NCBI GenBank assembly: GCA_963625295.1
Contig: CAVFTC010000017.1
Location: forward strand, 1-31,294
DNA from: CAG-488 sp963625295
Lineage (GTDB): Bacteria > Bacillota > Clostridia > Oscillospirales > Acutalibacteraceae
Length of the DNA stretch: 31,294 nucleotides
Direction: 5' to 3'
Shown: positions 6,926 to 14,665 of the stretch, piece after piece
Position numbering within the stretch: the stretch's first letter is position 1
Layout of the letters: the number at the start of each line of letters is the position of its first letter
Translations under genes and position numbers: made by a program
Notes under the pieces: model-generated
Told to the model about the DNA's origin: nothing
The model's input: the letters and a program-made list of their open reading frames with translations, nothing else
Databases searched by the model: none

Positions 6926-8320
6926 GTGAATTCCGTAAATAAGCCTATATATCCGCTCATTCCGCCGCAGGAAATGATTCAGTTCATGCTCAAATACAGC
7001 TTCTTTCACAAGCAGGTTACGCAGATTCCCGATTCGATAATCGTGTCGCAGAAGATAGATTTTGATGTGATGACTGAGGCGTTCAATATTGAAATTGAGC
7101 GTAACGATTGCCTGCGACTTGTTTTCTTTAAGCAGGACGGCAAGATAATGCAGTATTTCCGTGATTCGTACAGAATAGGAAATGTTCCCGTGTACGATTT
7201 CAAATCGGACGAGGAGCGCGAAAGGGTGCTCACCGCCGATGCGCAGAAGCCGATAAAAATGCTCAAGGGCGAAATTTTCAGGCTGAAATATTTCACGACG
7301 CATGACGGAAGATACGGCGTTTATATCAATATCCACCATCTTGTTATGGATAATGCCGCAGTGTTCGCTTTCTTTAACGACCTCTTTGCCGTGTACGATC
7401 ATCTTAAAAACGGCAAGCCGATGCCGAAGCCGCTCGGCAGCTATGAGGACAGAATCAAGCGTGAGCTTGCCTATGTGGAAAACAAGGAGAACCTTGAAAA
7501 GGACAGAGAGGCTTATGCCGAGTATATAACCAAAAACGGTGAACCGCTTTACCTTGGAGTCGAAGGTCCGAAGCTTCTTGAAGCCGAGCGCAAAAAGAAG
7601 AAGGATCCGAGCATCAACGCTCCCTCGCTTTTTGACCCGATCCATGACAAGGCGGAGCTTACCAAGACGACTGTTTCGCCGGAGCTTAGCAAGAAATTTT
7701 TTGATTTCTGCGAGAACAACAATGTCAGCCCGGAGTGTCTTGTTCAGCTTGCAATGAGAATGCATCTTTCAAAGATAAATAACGGACATCTTGATTCATA
7801 TTTCATCTGCCTTTGCACAAGGCGGCGCACGCTTCCCGAAAAGCGTTCCGGCGGTACGGTTACCGCTCCGCTGCCGTGGAGAGTTCATCTTGAAGAGGAC
7901 GATACCTTCATGACGGCTCTGGACAAGATGGCAGACGCACAGATATGGGCTTTCAGACATATGGATTATCCGTATCTTGAATACCGTGACCTCCAGCGTG
8001 AGCTGTTCAATTATTCGGCTGCCGCCGGTGCGTCGACGATGATGTTCTCATGGCTGCCGATTAACGAAAAGTCCATTAACGGCTGGGAGTACGAATATGT
8101 CGGCTACGGCCTCGGAAGATACATAATGGTGCTTTACACCTTCGCAATGAAGGACGCTCACAGTGGTTGCCTCAAGATCAGCTGCCTGCACAGGACGAAA
8201 TTTGTCAGCGTTGAGGATATAAAGTCGCTGTTCAACGGAACGGAAAAGGCTCTTGAAATCGGATTGAGCGATCCGAGCATCAGCATGAAGTCTTTGCTTA
8301 AGGCAATGCCGCACAATTAA
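6926..8320 (+). CDS. Stand-alone condensation-domain acyltransferase
   Basis: A 464-residue protein of the chloramphenicol-acetyltransferase-like/NRPS condensation superfamily. The hallmark HHxxxD is present as H137-H-L-V-M-D142, with N rather than G after it. Such enzymes transfer an acyl group from a carrier-protein thioester to an amine or hydroxyl. No adenylation or carrier domain is fused; these are supplied by neighbouring genes. The GTG6926 start has AAGGGGG upstream. The last residues, KAMPHN and stop, are encoded by the left inverted repeat of the palindromic element beginning at 8298, so the native C terminus was probably different. The acyl donor and acceptor cannot be named from sequence. 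Confidence 0.85.
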   Translation: MNSVNKPIYPLIPPQEMIQFMLKYSFFHKQVTQIPDSIIVSQKIDFDVMTEAFNIEIERNDCLRLVFFKQDGKIMQYFRDSYRIGNVPVYDFKSDEERERVLTADAQKPIKMLKGEIFRLKYFTTHDGRYGVYINIHHLVMDNAAVFAFFNDLFAVYDHLKNGKPMPKPLGSYEDRIKRELAYVENKENLEKDREAYAEYITKNGEPLYLGVEGPKLLEAERKKKKDPSINAPSLFDPIHDKAELTKTTVSPELSKKFFDFCENNNVSPECLVQLAMRMHLSKINNGHLDSYFICLCTRRRTLPEKRSGGTVTAPLPWRVHLEEDDTFMTALDKMADAQIWAFRHMDYPYLEYRDLQRELFNYSAAAGASTMMFSWLPINEKSINGWEYEYVGYGLGRYIMVLYTFAMKDAHSGCLKISCLHRTKFVSVEDIKSLFNGTEKALEIGLSDPSISMKSLLKAMPHN

Positions 8321-8465
8321 GGGGTGCGGATTGCGCAGTAAGATTTTTCGTCAGGTTGTGCAAGGATTTTGCAGGCTTGCTAACGCAAGTCAAGGAATTT
8401 TTGTGCGACATGACGGAAATATATTCAAGCAAGGCGTGCGCCTTAATTGTACGGTGTTGCCTTAA
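8298..8465. mobile_element. Full-length MITE-like palindromic element, 168 bp (copy C)
   Basis: Terminal inverted repeats of 25 bp (8298-8322 and 8441-8465) match at 22 of 25 positions and begin TTAAGGCAATGCCG. The interior (about 8345-8424) is itself an imperfect inverted repeat centred near 8385, so the whole element could fold into a long hairpin. It has no coding capacity. TTAA at both outer ends could be part of the repeat or a target duplication. It fills most of the gap between the condensation and ACP genes and supplies the stop codon of the former. The last 55 bp match the opposite-strand copy at the window end at 52 of 55 positions. Confidence 0.85.
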
Positions 8466-8489
8466 AAAATGTAAGAGAGGGTTGTTGAG

Positions 8490-8717
8490 ATGCTTGAAAC
8501 ATTCAGAAATATAATTTGCAGCTATATTGATATTGAACCCGATGAAATCACGGAGGATTCAAAGCTCCGTTCGGACATCGGACTTAACTCCTTTGATATG
8601 GTTAATGTTGCGGTCGATCTTGAAAACGAATACGGAATTAAAATCGACAGCAAGGAATTCGGCGGAATGAAAACCGTTGGAGAGCTTATGAAATACATCG
8701 AGTCGATTAAAGAATAA
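8490..8717 (+). CDS. Discrete acyl carrier protein (phosphopantetheine-binding)
   Basis: A 75-residue acidic four-helix carrier protein. The 4'-phosphopantetheine attachment site is the serine in IGLNSFDMV (S34). The length is that of a free-standing ACP or peptidyl carrier protein. The ribosome site GAGAGGG precedes ATG8490. It is the last gene of the acyl ligase-condensation unit, separated from the condensation gene by a 168-bp element. It most likely carries the acyl group loaded by the ligase and used by the condensation enzyme. It does not look like the primary fatty-acid ACP, since no fab genes are nearby. No phosphopantetheinyl transferase or thioesterase gene lies in the window. Confidence 0.88.
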   Translation: MLETFRNIICSYIDIEPDEITEDSKLRSDIGLNSFDMVNVAVDLENEYGIKIDSKEFGGMKTVGELMKYIESIKE

Positions 8718-8758
8718 AAAAACGGGCGGTTTGCAATTAAGCAAGCTGCCCGTTTTTT
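8717..8758. terminator. Bidirectional terminator between ACP and permease genes
   Basis: AAAACGGGC on the left pairs with GCCCGTTTT on the right, extended by GTTTGC/GCAAGC, with T runs on both strands. It sits between the convergent ACP (plus) and permease (minus) genes and can serve both. Confidence 0.85.
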
Positions 8759-8764
8759 GCTTAT

Positions 8765-10138
8765 TTATTTCCAGATGAGCCAGATGAGGAGGTAACCTGT
8801 CACAACGGCGGAGAGGGTAAAGGGCACGCCGTATTTCATGAAGGTCGTAGCCTTGACCTCGTAGCCCTCTTTTTTGAGGATTCCTATTCCGGCTATATTT
8901 GCGCTTGCACCGATCGGGGTAAGGTTTCCGCCGAGGGTTGCGCCGCAAAGCAGACCATAGTAAAGGAGCTTGGGATCCATGCCCATATCTGCGGCGATTA
9001 CGGGGACGATGGTAAGCATGGTCGCCGTGTAGGGAATATTGTCGATAAATGCCGAGAGAATAACGGAAATCCAAACGATGATCGTGTAAATAATAAATTG
9101 TGAGCCTGAACCGAGCTTTGCGATTCCGTTACCGATAACATCAATAACTCCGGCACTCTTGATTCCGCCGATCACCACGAAAAGACCCGTGAGCAAGGCG
9201 ATTGTGTAATAATCAATTTCCTTGAGGCTGTCCTTGACAATTTTATAGTTCTTCTTAAAGATTATTTCACGAAGAAGTCCGATCAGGAAGAAGCCGATGC
9301 AGATAAGACCGTTTGTTATGTCCGGCTTATAGAACTGACCCTCGGCTGCGCTGTCCTTATAGGGTATGAACGAGGCGGCGATCAGAAGAACGATCGTGCC
9401 GACGAGGAGAAAGGTGGGGAATTTATCCTCAACCTTTGTTCTTGAATTAAATTCGATTTTTTCGTCTTCCTTGCGGAACATGAAAAGTATTATGAAAGCG
9501 CTGACGATTGCGCCGGCCTCTACGACCCAGAACATTCCGACATGCCCGTTATCGACAAAGAAGTCGGAAAAATCAAGGTTTGCCGCCTTGGCAAGAAGAA
9601 TTGATGTCGTGTCGCCGACAAGCGTTGCCGCACCCTGAAGATTAGAGGAAATGGCAATACATATAATGGACGGAACAGGGGAGATGTTGACCTTTTTGCA
9701 GAAGGCAAGCGCAACCGGCGCAATCATGAGCACCGTCGCAACATTATCGACGAAGGCCGAAACAATGCCTGCGAAAAGCGAAAGGCAAACAATAGCCAAC
9801 TTGACATTCGGCATTTTGGAGATGAGCACATCGGACATGAGCTGCGGCATCTTTGATTCGATAAAAAGATAAACCGTTCCCATTGTACCGGCGATCATCA
9901 TCAGCACATTCCAGTCGATTTCTCCGAGAGCCTGCTTAAAGCCGTAGGAATATGCTTCCCCGCCGACATTGAAAAAGCCGCTGCCGAAAACATCGGGCGA
10001 AAGTGTTGCAACCGTGCCGAGTATTACAAAAATAAGAGCCGAGCCTATCGCAACATAGGGTCTGATTTTCTGAAATGCCAGCATCAGTATGTAGGTGACG
10101 GCAAACAGTATCAGAGCGGTGATTGTGATTGGATTCAT
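8765..10138 (-). CDS. ArsB/NhaD-type ion permease (SLC13-like, IT superfamily)
   Basis: A 457-residue polytopic membrane protein with about 11-12 hydrophobic segments in two repeats. The re-entrant regions FVDNVATVLMIAP and FIDNIPYTATMLTIVP and the loop GGNLTPIGASANI are typical of the ArsB/NhaD/CitMHS group, which moves arsenite, Na+ in exchange for H+, or organic anions. No arsR or arsC is next to it, so arsenite export is not supported. Start ATG10138 has AGAGGAGTG upstream. It is a single-gene unit with its own promoter and terminator. The substrate is undetermined. Confidence 0.85.
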   Translation of the reverse strand: MNPITITALILFAVTYILMLAFQKIRPYVAIGSALIFVILGTVATLSPDVFGSGFFNVGGEAYSYGFKQALGEIDWNVLMMIAGTMGTVYLFIESKMPQLMSDVLISKMPNVKLAIVCLSLFAGIVSAFVDNVATVLMIAPVALAFCKKVNISPVPSIICIAISSNLQGAATLVGDTTSILLAKAANLDFSDFFVDNGHVGMFWVVEAGAIVSAFIILFMFRKEDEKIEFNSRTKVEDKFPTFLLVGTIVLLIAASFIPYKDSAAEGQFYKPDITNGLICIGFFLIGLLREIIFKKNYKIVKDSLKEIDYYTIALLTGLFVVIGGIKSAGVIDVIGNGIAKLGSGSQFIIYTIIVWISVILSAFIDNIPYTATMLTIVPVIAADMGMDPKLLYYGLLCGATLGGNLTPIGASANIAGIGILKKEGYEVKATTFMKYGVPFTLSAVVTGYLLIWLIWK

Positions 10139-10176
10139 GGTTTAACACTCCTCTTGATAAATCTGAATTTACCCTA

Positions 10177-10204
10177 ATTATATCATGACTATGCGTGAAG
10201 TCAA
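10177..10204 (-). promoter_or_regulatory. Promoter of the ArsB/NhaD-type permease
   Basis: On the minus strand TTGACT (10204-10199) and TATAAT (10182-10177) are spaced by 16 bp, about 40 nt upstream of the permease start. Confidence 0.75.
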
Positions 10205-10216
10205 GTGAAAATGTAC

Positions 10217-10239
10217 AAAAAATTGCATTATTTGAGCAA
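10217..10239 (-). terminator. Weak possible terminator after yolD
   Basis: On the minus strand a short TTGC...GCAA stem is followed by six T residues, overlapping the yolD stop. The stem is only four base pairs, so the call is tentative. Confidence 0.35.
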
Positions 10240-10635
10240 AATTATTGATAAAATGTTATCAAACTTAATCTCCGTTCTGTCGTCGAATATCAGCCTGCGT
10301 TCAACCTCGTCGATGCGCCTGACGGAGCAAACTCTGGTGATGATCGCTCCGCCCTCCTTCCTTTTGTCGGGTCGGAAAAATGTCAGTTCGATGACGGCTT
10401 TTCCTTGAGGATTATTTTTTATTTTCAGAAGGGCACGGTTGATTTTTTCTTTTTCGGCCTCCTCAAGCTCGGGCTTTGAGTCCGTCAGCCGTGCCGTTTC
10501 CTCCAGCTCGTCGTCAAGCCCGACTATTGCGGCAAAAGGCGCAAACTGAGCCGCCCTTGCCGAGCGTGACATCTGCGGCCTTCTGGTCGAAATATGATGC
10601 GGCAGGTCGATTATGTCGTCGTATTTTCCGTTCAT
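10228..10635 (-). CDS. YolD-like protein
   Basis: A 135-residue protein matching the YolD-like family: an N-terminal segment with RRPQMSRSARAAQFAPFAA and a C-terminal beta-rich part (VRRIDEVERRLIFDD). YolD-like genes are known as partners of Y-family polymerases and are often SOS-induced. Its ATG overlaps the polymerase TGA (ATGA at 10635-10632), and AGGAGGTCA lies upstream inside that gene. The pair is therefore translationally coupled and shares the LexA-type promoter at 12205-12233. The biochemical role is unsettled; a regulator or accessory factor of error-prone synthesis is the usual proposal. Confidence 0.9.
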   Translation of the reverse strand: MNGKYDDIIDLPHHISTRRPQMSRSARAAQFAPFAAIVGLDDELEETARLTDSKPELEEAEKEKINRALLKIKNNPQGKAVIELTFFRPDKRKEGGAIITRVCSVRRIDEVERRLIFDDRTEIKFDNILSIILLK

Positions 10636-12158
10636 GCCTTGTGACCTCCTATCTGCTTGTTCCGTTCAAGCGCAGTTGCGCCGTCCTTGAGGTTCATTCC
10701 CTTAATTATTGAATTTTTTCCGTATTTGCTCTTAATCTTCAATATTGCCCTTTGCATATCCTTTTCTTTTTTTAGCTTGTTTTCTTCGTTTTCCTGCTTT
10801 TGGGCGTCGGTAAAAAGATTGAGCTGAACATATTCGCTTTCTTTTTCCGCGTCCTTTTCGCTGATGACATGATTGGCAACGATATACATTCTGCGAACGA
10901 GCAGCCCACGGTCAACGATTCTGTCGAAAAGCTTCATGGCTGTCTCGCAAATGAGCCTTGTCGATGAGGTGAATCTTCCGATATTTTCGCTCGAATGGGC
11001 TGTTTTCGGAACTTTTCTGCCGTAGCGGTCGGTTTCCACTGCACCCGTATAACTTCTGTTCAGGCATTCAATGTCATAGCCGACGGTCAGAACGATTTGA
11101 TTTGTCACAAGCCTTTTGGAAACAAGCTCAAGAGAAAGCTGATCGGCCATTTCCTTGAGAACGAGCCGAGCCTTTGAAAATTCATATGGCTGTTGAAGCA
11201 CCTGACCTGAGCTGAGGCTGTTGTTTTCCGGACGATAGGCTTTAATGTCGGCAATTTCCGTCGGCTCCCAGCCCCACGCATGGTCGATAAGCAGTTCAGC
11301 ATTGACTCCGAAAAGCTTATAGAGCAGAGCCTCGTTATAGTAGTCGCTGTCTTTACCGACCGAGCAGCGTGCAACATCGCCCATGGTGAATATGCCGTGA
11401 GCTTCAAGCTTTTTTGATATTCCCTTGCCGACTCGCCAAAAATCCGTCAGCGGCCGATGCTCCCAAAGCACCCTGCGGTATAGCATTTCATCAAGCTCGG
11501 CTATCCTTACGCCGTTTTTATCCGGTTCGCAATGCTTGGCGTAGATATCCATTGCGATTTTGCAAAGATACATATTCGTACCGATGCCTGCCGTTGCTGT
11601 GATGCCCGTTGTGTCAAGAACATCGAGCACCATTTTCATCGTAAGCTCACGGGGCGTTAAACCGTAGGTTTTGAGGTAGCCGGTCGCGTCAATGAAAACC
11701 TCGTCTATCGAATAGACATGAATATCCTCGGGAGCGATGTATTTCAGATAGACATTATATATCTGTGCGCTGATCTCCATGTAGTGCGCCATTCTCGGAG
11801 GAGCGATAATAAACGCAAGCTCGGCCGAGGGATCTTTCTTCAATTCGGAATTAAAATGTGATTCATGGGAAAAGCTATGCTTTGGGGCGTAATATTTCCG
11901 CTGCGCATTTACTTCATGAACCTTTTGAACAACCTCAAAAAGCCTTGCTCTGCCGGGAATCCCGTAGGATTTCAGCGAAGGAGAGACGGCAAGGCAGATC
12001 GTTTTCTCCGTTCTTGTCGGGTCGGCAACAACAAGATTTGCGTCAAGCGGATCAAGCCCCCTGTCAACACATTCGACGGAAGCATAGAATGATTTTAGAT
12101 CAATCGCAATATAAACCTTTTTTGCCGTTGAAATCACCCTCCGACTCAGATGTACCAT
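10632..12158 (-). CDS. Y-family translesion DNA polymerase (UmuC/DinP-like)
   Basis: About 508 residues. VYIAIDLKSFYASVEC near the N terminus and YSIDEVFID hold the conserved metal-binding acidic residues of Y-family polymerases, followed by thumb and little-finger regions. It bypasses DNA lesions at stalled forks. The promoter carries a LexA box, so it is SOS-induced. The start is uncertain. An ATG at 12206 lies inside the -10 box and cannot be used. I give the next in-frame ATG, 12158, which lacks a ribosome site. The best site, GGAGG at 12142-12138, sits 9 nt before an ACG codon at 12128-12126 that begins the family-like ACG-GCA-AAA-AAG, as though ATG had mutated. GTG12137 is another option. 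A palindromic repeat occupies the leader. The yolD gene overlaps its stop. Confidence 0.85.
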   Translation of the reverse strand: MVHLSRRVISTAKKVYIAIDLKSFYASVECVDRGLDPLDANLVVADPTRTEKTICLAVSPSLKSYGIPGRARLFEVVQKVHEVNAQRKYYAPKHSFSHESHFNSELKKDPSAELAFIIAPPRMAHYMEISAQIYNVYLKYIAPEDIHVYSIDEVFIDATGYLKTYGLTPRELTMKMVLDVLDTTGITATAGIGTNMYLCKIAMDIYAKHCEPDKNGVRIAELDEMLYRRVLWEHRPLTDFWRVGKGISKKLEAHGIFTMGDVARCSVGKDSDYYNEALLYKLFGVNAELLIDHAWGWEPTEIADIKAYRPENNSLSSGQVLQQPYEFSKARLVLKEMADQLSLELVSKRLVTNQIVLTVGYDIECLNRSYTGAVETDRYGRKVPKTAHSSENIGRFTSSTRLICETAMKLFDRIVDRGLLVRRMYIVANHVISEKDAEKESEYVQLNLFTDAQKQENEENKLKKEKDMQRAILKIKSKYGKNSIIKGMNLKDGATALERNKQIGGHKA

Positions 12159-12196
12159 AGGCAACATCGCACAAATTGCGGTGCACGCGATATTGC
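12159..12196. repeat. Short palindromic repeat copy in the polymerase leader (copy D)
   Basis: GCAACATCGC and GCGATATTGC form arms with one mismatch around CACAAATTGCGGTGCAC. It lies wholly in the predicted 5' leader of the Y-family polymerase mRNA and ends beside the ATG at 12158, so it could form a hairpin near the start region. Confidence 0.7.
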
Positions 12197-12204
12197 ATAT
12201 ATAC

Positions 12205-12233
12205 ATTATACAACGAACAAATGTTCAGGTCAA
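12205..12233 (-). promoter_or_regulatory. SOS-regulated promoter of the polymerase/yolD operon
   Basis: On the minus strand TTGACC (12233-12228) and TATAAT (12210-12205) are spaced by 17 bp. The spacer is almost filled by a LexA box, so LexA bound there would block RNA polymerase. Confidence 0.8.
12214..12227. promoter_or_regulatory. LexA (DinR-type) SOS box
   Basis: CGAACAAATGTTCA matches the Gram-positive LexA consensus CGAAC-N4-GTTCG with one difference at the last base. Its place between the -35 and -10 boxes of a translesion polymerase operon strongly supports the assignment. Confidence 0.85.
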
Positions 12234-12354
12234 GAGGAAATTATTGTTTTGTTTAGCACTTTAAAATGTGATAAACATTTAACGATACAAACAGAAAAGC
12301 AACATAGTGCACAAAATTAAACATCTTAAATTGTGTATTTTGTCGCATAAAAAC

Positions 12355-12383
12355 TTGACATTGAGCCAAAAAACAATTATAAT
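12355..12383 (+). promoter_or_regulatory. Promoter of gdhA
   Basis: Consensus TTGACA (12355-12360) and TATAAT (12378-12383) are spaced by 17 bp. Transcription from about 12390 gives a leader of about 135 nt containing a palindromic repeat. Upstream of it, 12234-12354 is AT-rich with no other feature I can identify. Confidence 0.85.
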
Positions 12384-12399
12384 ATCACTGTATTTTTTT

Positions 12400-12452
12400 A
12401 GGCAATACCGCACATTTGAGGTGTGCGCCGCAATTTGTGCGGTGTTGCGTTA
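12400..12452. repeat. Palindromic repeat copy in the gdhA leader (copy E)
   Basis: AGGCAATACCGCACA on the left and TTGTGCGGTGTTGCGTTA on the right are near-perfect inverse copies around a GC-rich centre (GGTGTGCGCCG). It would form a stable hairpin in the 5' leader of gdhA mRNA. Confidence 0.8.
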
Positions 12453-12524
12453 ATTTTGTAAACGGCCGTTGAACCGATGCTTCTGCGTTGAGACGGCTTA
12501 TTGTTTACCGAAAGGGTGTATCAA

Positions 12525-13868
12525 ATGAACGAATATATTAACAGAGTTCTGGCCTCGGTAAGAGAAAAGAACGCTTCCGAGCCTGAATTTGTTCAGACTG
12601 TTGAGGAGGTTTTGGCTTCCATTGAGCCGGTTATCGAAAGACATCCGGAATATGAAAAGTGCGGACTTCTTGAAAGACTTGTCGAGCCGGAGCGTATGTT
12701 CTCTTTCCGTGTCGCATGGGTCGATGACAACGGCAAGGTTCAGGTCAACAAGGGCTACCGTTGTCAGTTCAACGGTTCTATCGGACCTTACAAGGGTGGT
12801 CTTCGCTTCCATCCGAGCGTTTATTCGGGAATCGTTAAGTTCCTCGGCTTTGAGCAGATTTTCAAAAACAGCCTTACCGGCTTGCCGATAGGCGGAGCAA
12901 AGGGCGGCTCTGACTTTGACCCCAAGGGCAAGTCCGATGCGGAAATCATGCGTTTCTGCCAGGCATTCATGAGCAATCTTTACAGATTTATCGGTCCGGA
13001 CATCGATGTTCCGGCAGGTGATATCGGTGTAGGCGGTCGTGAGATCGGTTATCTTTTCGGCCAGTACAGACACATCAAGGGCGTTTTCGAGAACGGTGTT
13101 CTTACCGGTAAGGGTCAGAGCTACGGCGGTTCAAACATTCGTCCCGAGGCTACCGGCTACGGTGCGGTTTACTATGCCGAGGAGGTTCTTGAGCACTTCG
13201 GCGAGAGCATCGAGGGCAAAACAATAACGATTTCGGGCTACGGCAATGTTGCTTGGGGCGTTGCGAAGAAGGCTGCCCAGCTCGGCGCAAAGGTTGTTAC
13301 AATCTCCGGTCCGGAAGGATATATTTACGACAAGGACGGAGTTTCAACAGACGAAAAGATAGATTATCTTCTTGAAATGAGAGCCAATCCCAACGGCAAC
13401 ATCAAGGACTATGCCGATAAGTTCGGCGCAGAGTTCTTCCCCGGTGAAAGACCGTGGGGCGTTAAGGCTGATATCGTAATGCCCTGCGCAACTCAGAACG
13501 AGGTTGACCTTGAGGACGCAATGAAGATAGTAAAGAACGGTACGAAGTATTATGTCGAGGTATCAAATATGCCGACGACAAACGACGCCCTTGAATATCT
13601 TCAGGCAAATGCCGTAGTTGCTCCGTCAAAGGCGGTTAATGCCGGCGGCGTTGCGGTTTCCGCTCTTGAAATGAGCCAGGATTCCATGCGTTACAGCTGG
13701 TCTGCCGAGAAGGTTGACGACAAGCTCAGAGATATCATGAAGAATATTTATTCAAGCTCGGTCAAGGCTGCCGAGGAATACGGTTGCGGCTATGACCTTG
13801 TTGCCGGTGCAAACATTGCGGGCTTCCTCAAGGTTGCGGACGCTATGCTTCAGCAGGGTATATTCTAA
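12525..13868 (+). CDS. gdhA: NADP-type glutamate dehydrogenase
   Basis: A 447-residue hexameric-type glutamate dehydrogenase that interconverts 2-oxoglutarate plus ammonium and L-glutamate, the main ammonium-assimilation step in many gut Clostridia. Visible: GPYKGGLRFHP with substrate-binding K90, LPIGGAKGGSDFDPKGKS with catalytic K126, and the nucleotide-binding ISGYGNVAWG in the C-terminal Rossmann domain. The length matches the E. coli-type enzyme. Start ATG12525 has AAAGGGTG upstream; an in-frame TTG at 12501 is less likely. It has its own consensus promoter and terminator. Its stop codon TAA is the first three bases of a palindromic repeat copy (13866-13901). Confidence 0.95.
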   Translation: MNEYINRVLASVREKNASEPEFVQTVEEVLASIEPVIERHPEYEKCGLLERLVEPERMFSFRVAWVDDNGKVQVNKGYRCQFNGSIGPYKGGLRFHPSVYSGIVKFLGFEQIFKNSLTGLPIGGAKGGSDFDPKGKSDAEIMRFCQAFMSNLYRFIGPDIDVPAGDIGVGGREIGYLFGQYRHIKGVFENGVLTGKGQSYGGSNIRPEATGYGAVYYAEEVLEHFGESIEGKTITISGYGNVAWGVAKKAAQLGAKVVTISGPEGYIYDKDGVSTDEKIDYLLEMRANPNGNIKDYADKFGAEFFPGERPWGVKADIVMPCATQNEVDLEDAMKIVKNGTKYYVEVSNMPTTNDALEYLQANAVVAPSKAVNAGGVAVSALEMSQDSMRYSWSAEKVDDKLRDIMKNIYSSSVKAAEEYGCGYDLVAGANIAGFLKVADAMLQQGIF

Positions 13869-13901
13869 GGCAATACATCATAATTAAGGCGTGCGCCTTA
13901 A
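13866..13901. repeat. Truncated palindromic repeat copy at the gdhA stop codon (copy F)
   Basis: TAAGGCAATACATCATAATT is a left end; it runs into the perfect palindrome TTAAGGCGTGCGCCTTAA. The same sequence occurs near the right end of the full-length copy, so this looks like an internally deleted derivative. It supplies the gdhA stop codon. Confidence 0.75.
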
Positions 13902-13906
13902 GAATA

Positions 13907-13936
13907 GGGGGACGGATTATTTTCGTCCTCCTTTTT
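13907..13936 (+). terminator. Terminator of gdhA
   Basis: GGGGGACG (13907-13914) pairs with CGTCCTCC (13924-13931), allowing one wobble pair, and is followed by five T residues. Confidence 0.85.
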
Positions 13937-13955
13937 GATTTGTAACCATTTGTTA

Positions 13956-13983
13956 TTGATTTATTTTTAAAACTTGCTATAAT
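13956..13983 (+). promoter_or_regulatory. Probable promoter of the thymidylate kinase operon
   Basis: TATAAT (13978-13983) is preceded by a weak TTGATT (13956-13961) with a 16-bp spacer. The predicted start near 13990 leaves a very short leader that overlaps the ribosome site GGAGGTGAGG. Confidence 0.55.
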
Positions 13984-14002
13984 AATGCGGAGGTGAGGTT
14001 AA

Positions 14003-14665
14003 ATGAGAGGAAAGCTTATTGTTATAGAGGGTCTGGACGGAAGCGGAAAATCAACTCAGATCGAGTATCTCCGCAAAAGTCTTGACGGCAAAAATGTTCA
14101 TCAAATCAAGCTGCCGGACTATGACAGCGAATCGAGCGCACTTGTAAAAATGTATCTCAGAGGAGATTTCGGAAAAGAGCCGGGTGATGTAAATGCTTAC
14201 GCTGCCTCGGCGTTCTATGCCGTTGATCGCTTTGCGAATTATAAGATGAAGTGGAAATCCTTTTATGACAGCGGCGATATAATTATTTCTGACAGATACG
14301 CAACCTCAAATGCTTACCATCAGGCAACAAAGATAGAAAAGAGCGAGAGAGCGGAGTTTTTCAAATGGCTTGAGGATTTTGAATACGGTCTTATCGGTGT
14401 GCCGAAGCCGGATGCCGTTATATATCTTGATATGCCGATTGAAATTTCACAGCGCATGATGTCCGAAAGATATCACGGTGACGAAACCAAAAAGGATATT
14501 CATGAGAGCAATCTCGAATATTTATATAAATGCAGGGACGCAGCTCTTGACGCTGCGGAAAAAATGGGCTGGTATGTCGTAAAATGCAATGACGGCGATC
14601 GGCCGAGGAGTATTGACGCAATAGGAAACGAAATATACAATATAATTTCCATGGAGGTTTTATGA
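14003..14665 (+). CDS. tmk: Thymidylate kinase (dTMP kinase)
   Basis: A 220-residue P-loop nucleoside monophosphate kinase. GLDGSGKST (10-18) is the Walker A loop, DRY (97-99) is the dTMP-kinase signature, and an Arg/Lys-rich lid follows around residues 151-168. It converts dTMP to dTDP. GGAGGTGAGG precedes ATG14003. The usual Firmicutes neighbours (holB, yaaQ) are absent, so this may be a second or relocated copy. Its last four bases overlap the start of the DUF2156 gene. A related deoxynucleoside kinase activity cannot be excluded. Confidence 0.85.
   Translation: MRGKLIVIEGLDGSGKSTQIEYLRKSLDGKNVHQIKLPDYDSESSALVKMYLRGDFGKEPGDVNAYAASAFYAVDRFANYKMKWKSFYDSGDIIISDRYATSNAYHQATKIEKSERAEFFKWLEDFEYGLIGVPKPDAVIYLDMPIEISQRMMSERYHGDETKKDIHESNLEYLYKCRDAALDAAEKMGWYVVKCNDGDRPRSIDAIGNEIYNIISMEVL

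Noticed and set aside
6392..7765. A 457-residue minus-strand ORF opposite the acyl ligase and condensation genes
   Set aside because: It spans two genes with clear motifs on the other strand, has no recognisable domain and arises from biased codons of the real genes.
8765..10138. Arsenite efflux pump (ArsB) as a specific call
   Set aside because: No arsR, arsC or other arsenic gene is adjacent, and the family covers several ions, so only the superfamily is supported.
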